64,000 nt of DNA, from positions 1,082,636 through 1,146,635 of the forward strand of contig VXBA01002417.1 of NCBI GenBank assembly GCA_013399895.1. The letters run 5' to 3'. The position numbers and the translations under genes were made by a program. Numbering within the stretch: position 1 is the first letter of the stretch; the number at the start of each line of letters is the position of its first letter. This document shows, piece by piece, positions 60,201 through 64,000 of this stretch. This DNA comes from Serilophus lunatus (Eukaryota; Chordata; Aves; Passeriformes; Eurylaimidae). The notes beneath the pieces were generated by a model. That model was given only the letters and a program-made list of their open reading frames with translations, made no database searches and was not told the DNA's origin.

Positions 60201-62045
60201 TATGTTTGCTCCTAAAATAAAATCTACGCTAGACAATAGTTTGGTGTACTTTCTTACTTTTGAATAAATATCCACTGAATGGATACCCATGGGTATTCTT
60301 AACCTTGAAGAAACAGAAATTCTACAATTGCTCTTTGGGCAATTATGTTCATATTTAAAATAAATAACTATGAATACATTGAATCTATTTCATGACAAAC
60401 CAGTGTAATTTATAAGATTAGACCAAATTGACTTTATTTTCATGAAACATTTTTATTTAATAGGGAAAAGTCTGGTTATACCATGATGGTTTGAGAAATA
60501 AGATTTTTTTCCAAAACTTTTTTCTCTAAGTTTTTAATAAAATTTTGGCACATTCCACCTTTCCTCTCTCAACAAAAAATTTTAAATTTCAAAATGTTAG
60601 AAAAAAATAGTATTTTTTTTTCAATGTCAAACTGAAGCTTGATTGTTTCAAACCTTGAAAGGAAGAAAGCTGTCATTCTTTGTGTTTTGGCCCATGAAAT
60701 AGTTCAGCCTCTCGAAACTATTTCTCACCCAGCACAGAGTGACATTCATGTAAGTTCATCTATTTCTTTATAAGTGACTTATTCAAGTACTCACAGTTGT
60801 ATAGGAGCAAAGAGAGGCCAATTAACATTATTACCATTTAGTGTTCTGCTATTTCTGTTCTGATATTTTAAAGATTATTTCCTTTCATGTCCCATACCAT
60901 TAACTTGATAAAATTTAATAAAATTTCATTTGAATTTGCATGGGGCCAGTTTTGCTTTTTAATTAGAATTGGAAGAAAATTATTGAAAAGACAGTGCAAA
61001 TCTATATATTTCATTTGCTTAAGGGTTTAAAAGAAATTATTTTGTCCTGTTTAGATTTACCCTTTTCAGGAATCTTTATACAAAAAATAACTTGAGGTCT
61101 TCTCCAGCTACACTAAAATAACATTATCTCTTCTGAGATAAAACAAGCTGACTTAGGCTTTGAAAAACCCTTTCCTTGGCTCAGAAAATGGGGAAAATAC
61201 TTAGGGAAATTTTCAAGAACTATCTGGCTTTATAAGGAGATCAAAGTCTAAATATTTGTATCACAGACAACACAGAAGCAATTATTTAAATAAAAGTGCA
61301 CAAGTACTGAGTTTGTTCAAACTTGAATTTAAACTTTTCATCCATCTACGCTACAGTAGCACGTTTTCTTAGGAATGACATCTTGGGAAAAGCCTATGCA
61401 GCCCAGAAAGGAAAAGGTTTATGTTTTCTAAAATCCCCTAATCCTGCCTTTTTGCGGTCTGTCCATAAATTGTTACCTTTCTTCCTAGGGGGATAAAAAC
61501 TTCGGTGATTTCTTCAGTTCTTTGAGGGCTTTGTCTTATATCCACCAGTGAGGAAAGAAGCAAAAAAGGACCAGGTGACTCCTGGGGCAAAACTGCAGCT
61601 ATGGAACAATCTAAATCCTAAATAAACCAACCCAAACCCCAGAAACAGAGAAAACTACTGTTCTTCGTGATGAATTCAAAGAATACAAAAATCTATCAGT
61701 AAATATGGATGAGAGACATGTGAACGGGCTATGGATGGATTCACAGGAAGAAGGAGAACTGGATGCACCATTTTCATATCTTTAGCAAATATATCAAGTA
61801 TAATTTCAGTACAGTGTTAAGCAGCTGAAAGAAATGTGGGAGAGGAGGTGTAAAAAGCAATTATTGAGTGACGATCAGTTATTTATGAAAAATAAGAAAA
61901 TGATGCTCAAGAACAGACCCTCACTTTTATCTTAAAAACTACACAACCTGTTTCAGAGTGGGTAAAACTCACTAGTTGTTTTTTTTTTCCTTTGCCAAAA
62001 GGCCCAAGAAAAGTCAACTTTGTGTCTTGTGTGTGTTGTCTACAG
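60201..62045. other. Unique AT-rich stretch
   Basis: No gene or repeat is recognised from 60.2 to 62.0 kb. T and A runs of 8-10 nt occur (for example 60613-60620, and 61980-61988 as part of a splice-acceptor-like pyrimidine tract). Confidence 0.5.
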
Positions 62046-62507
62046 GGTAGGATGCAGTCAGGCAGGACACATCCACTTCCCTTGACTGAGGCTTCTACAA
62101 CCTCCAGTGAAAAATAATAGATGTTTTAGGATGGCTGGGACTCCTCGTTGTCTTTGTATTGCCTCGCTGCGGTGGCCCGCTGGCAGCAAGGACAGCCAGC
62201 CACGCTGGGCTTCACTGGGAAAGGCTCCCAGCATGGCTGGAACTGGATCTATGGGAGAAGGGGAGCGTGCGAACCCCAGGCACCCCATGCTGCAGACCAG
62301 ACCTCCAGATGTTGGAAGAAGAGTGAGCAATGGAGGAGGCGACGAGGGTGGTGATCCTGCCGTCAGGAACTGCTCTGCTCTGCGGAGCTGGCAGGAGATG
62401 AGAGGTACGTTGTGCTCTGCAAAGAGCTGCAGCAACTTCCTCTGGAGCAACGGGGAACTGAGCAAAGGGCGGCTGCACATTAAATCACAGCTTCAAGGCT
62501 TCTGCAG
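62046..62507 (+). other. Candidate unannotated exon (GC/CpG-richer patch)
   Basis: Bounded on the left by an acceptor-like TGTGTGTTGTCTACAG (AG at 62044-62045) and on the right by a strong donor, CAG|GTGAGG (62505-62513). Between them the sequence has about 14 CpGs in 330 bp, unlike its flanks. An ATG at 62131 has A at -3 and G at +4 (a good Kozak context) and its frame is open for 126 codons, up to a TGA at 62509-62511 that lies inside the donor, so splicing there would remove the stop. The predicted peptide is rich in G, R, S and A and has no recognised domain. The minus strand is also open for 140 codons (62480-62058), as GC-rich DNA gives by chance. A second donor-like GTACGT lies at 62405. 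It could be a coding exon, an lncRNA exon or neither. Confidence 0.3.
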
Positions 62508-62819
62508 GTGAGGCCCAGCTGAGCAGGGCTCTGCACAATGGGATGAAACAAGCAGAAGTCTGGTCCAGCCCATTCCCATCACACCATTTTCCTGAACGTG
62601 AGGCAGAGGGGGAACTCTTGCCTTCCTGTTGGTTTTCATTTGAGACATAAGGAAAACTCTGGGACATCACCCAGAAGTGGATTAATTAATTAATTCTGCC
62701 TTTCCAAACAAGGTTTGGACGTTTCCGGGATCAGCCATCCCCCTCGCATGCACATGAGATGTTCTGGCAAGAGTGCCTCAGCCCGATTTGGTTTGAGTGA
62801 CAAAAGTTAATTTTATTGA
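62508..62819. other. Unique stretch with (ATTA)n
   Basis: Contains ATTAATTAATTAATT at 62681-62695. Nothing else is recognised. Confidence 0.5.
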
Positions 62820-63080
62820 TGCACAACCTTCTGTGATGTGAGGTAGGAGGTCCGACGATGCAAATCAAATGGCTTCTCCAAAAATATCACAGTGATTGAT
62901 AATGAGGCAGTGATGCAGATTTCTGACACTTTTGATCCTACTGCAAGCAAACTCTAAATTTAGACCCAAGAATTTAAAAAGCTAATGCCATGTTGCTTTA
63001 AAAGTGATCGGTGAAAGATATACATAGTTTAACGAAGACTGAATGTTTTTCAACGATGATGATTTTTTTTTTTCAATGCC
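62820..63080. promoter_or_regulatory. Candidate conserved non-coding element with POU octamer
   Basis: Contains a perfect ATGCAAAT octamer (62858-62865) immediately after two CpGs (62853-62857), then ATATCACAGTGATTGATAATG and a CTAATGCCATGTTGCTTT block. Low repeat content, no open frame. Tentative. Confidence 0.28.
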
Positions 63081-64000
63081 AAAACAAAACTTTAACAAGC
63101 AGGATTTCAAAAATAAAGGGGGGAAAATGAATGTGAAACCAACCTAGGTATAGAAACACGTCATGCTATTAAAATTTAATTTCACTTTTAGTGGAGAGGT
63201 CATATACTGTATTTTGATGTCACAACTGTATATTACTATCTACATATAGATACATGTCAAGTATTATGTGAAGTGCGTAAGGGACATATCTGAAAGCATT
63301 TGAACAAGGAAGGTGACTGACACAAGAAAAACCTTTATTATATGTCTATATTTTGGTTCATTAATCATGTATGTTCATTAACCAATCATGGTAATTTATT
63401 CTGCACTGTTTGAAGACATCTTGCATTACAATGATGTCATTGTCACTTTGATCATCTAAAGATCTCACAGAATGACATTTGCAACCAGAGGACCTAGCTC
63501 CTCTGTATATGCTGCATGAACATGCATTAGAGACTCAGAAGTGATAAAAAAAAAAAAAAGCAAACAAAAACAAACCAACAAACCTGCAGCACAATGCTGT
63601 TTGCAAGATACAGAAATTAATTATGTAGCTCAAAGATAACAACCCACAAATTAGGTAGAAATATTCAGGTGAAGTGATTTGCACATGATTTTAATAGTGG
63701 ATAAGCTCCAAAAGGATATGCTATTCATTTTGTCATGTAATATTTGATCATTAAGTGTTTTGCTAGCTTGTATCACACTCAATCTATATAACAATCTGAA
63801 AAACATGCTCTTTACAAAACAACCTCAAAACGTTCTTGAAAGTCTTGGCTTTCATCACTACCTACCATTGCATTTATATAGTGAGAAACTAAATACATGT
63901 TCATCAAAAGACAGTGGCACCAATTACCATAATGAAGCACTTCCTTTTGCCTTAGTCTAATGGTCATTTCAAGAAACGTTGTGAACCTGAGCGTTAGAGT
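63081..64000. other. AT-rich unique stretch to the window end
   Basis: Holds A14 at 63546-63559 followed by CAAA units. The 63360-63475 part (AACCAATCATGG, ATGATGTCATTGTCAC with a CREB-like TGATGTCA) may be regulatory. No gene is recognised. Confidence 0.45.

Noticed and set aside
62839..62851. TGAGGTAGGAGGT, resembling the let-7 microRNA 5' end
   Set aside because: One internal mismatch and no complementary arm within 100 bp, so no precursor hairpin.

Overview
The window looks like AT-rich, gene-poor DNA from a bird. The main evidence is about a dozen copies of the CR1 LINE 3' region, the dominant interspersed repeat of bird genomes, in both orientations. They carry typical CR1 blocks: the terminal octamer-like ATTCTATG repeats, a 'CTTTTCCAACC' end block, and a '(A)TGGGCAGGGACACC' body block. 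No L1, Alu or other mammal-type repeat was seen. I did not recognise any protein-coding exon. The longest open frames (about 100-164 codons) mostly begin at non-ATG codons, lie on CR1 copies or GC-richer patches, or contain homopolymer-encoded residue runs, and none resembles a known family. The window is best read as intergenic DNA (a gene desert) or part of a very large intron.

Layout. 1-9.2 kb: homopolymer tracts (including a 58-nt T run at 1095-1152), a minus-strand CR1 tip at 5.4 kb and a plus-strand CR1 at 7.5 kb. 9.2-24 kb: the most repeat-rich part, with an apparently ancient CR1 remnant (9.26 kb), CR1 copies at 11.4, 14.3, 20.2, 21.7 and 23.5 kb, a tRNA-derived SINE of MIR/amniote type at 18.75 kb, a 50-nt pure pyrimidine tract, and a 53-N assembly gap at the edge of a CR1. 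24-38.8 kb: almost 15 kb with no CR1, AT-rich and mostly unique. 38.8-52 kb: CR1 copies at 38.8, 43.0, 44.0 and 50.5 kb, a hairpin-forming poly-T/poly-A region at 48.4 kb, an A/C-rich tract at 51.5 kb and an old L2/MIR-type 3' tail at 52.06 kb. 52-64 kb: one CR1 (59.3 kb) and the most enhancer-like unique sequence.

Two places deserve attention. The first is 54.60-54.96 kb, a unique stretch with a tight CpG cluster and three TGACAG motifs in an otherwise CpG-poor background; it looks like a conserved developmental regulatory element. The second is 62.05-62.51 kb, a GC- and CpG-richer patch bounded by a good splice acceptor and a strong donor (CAG|GTGAGG). It contains an ATG in a good Kozak context whose frame stays open up to that donor, so it is a candidate exon of an unannotated transcript. 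Both calls are inference from base composition and motifs; neither could be tested by alignment here.

There is no operon, CRISPR array, prophage or gene cassette.
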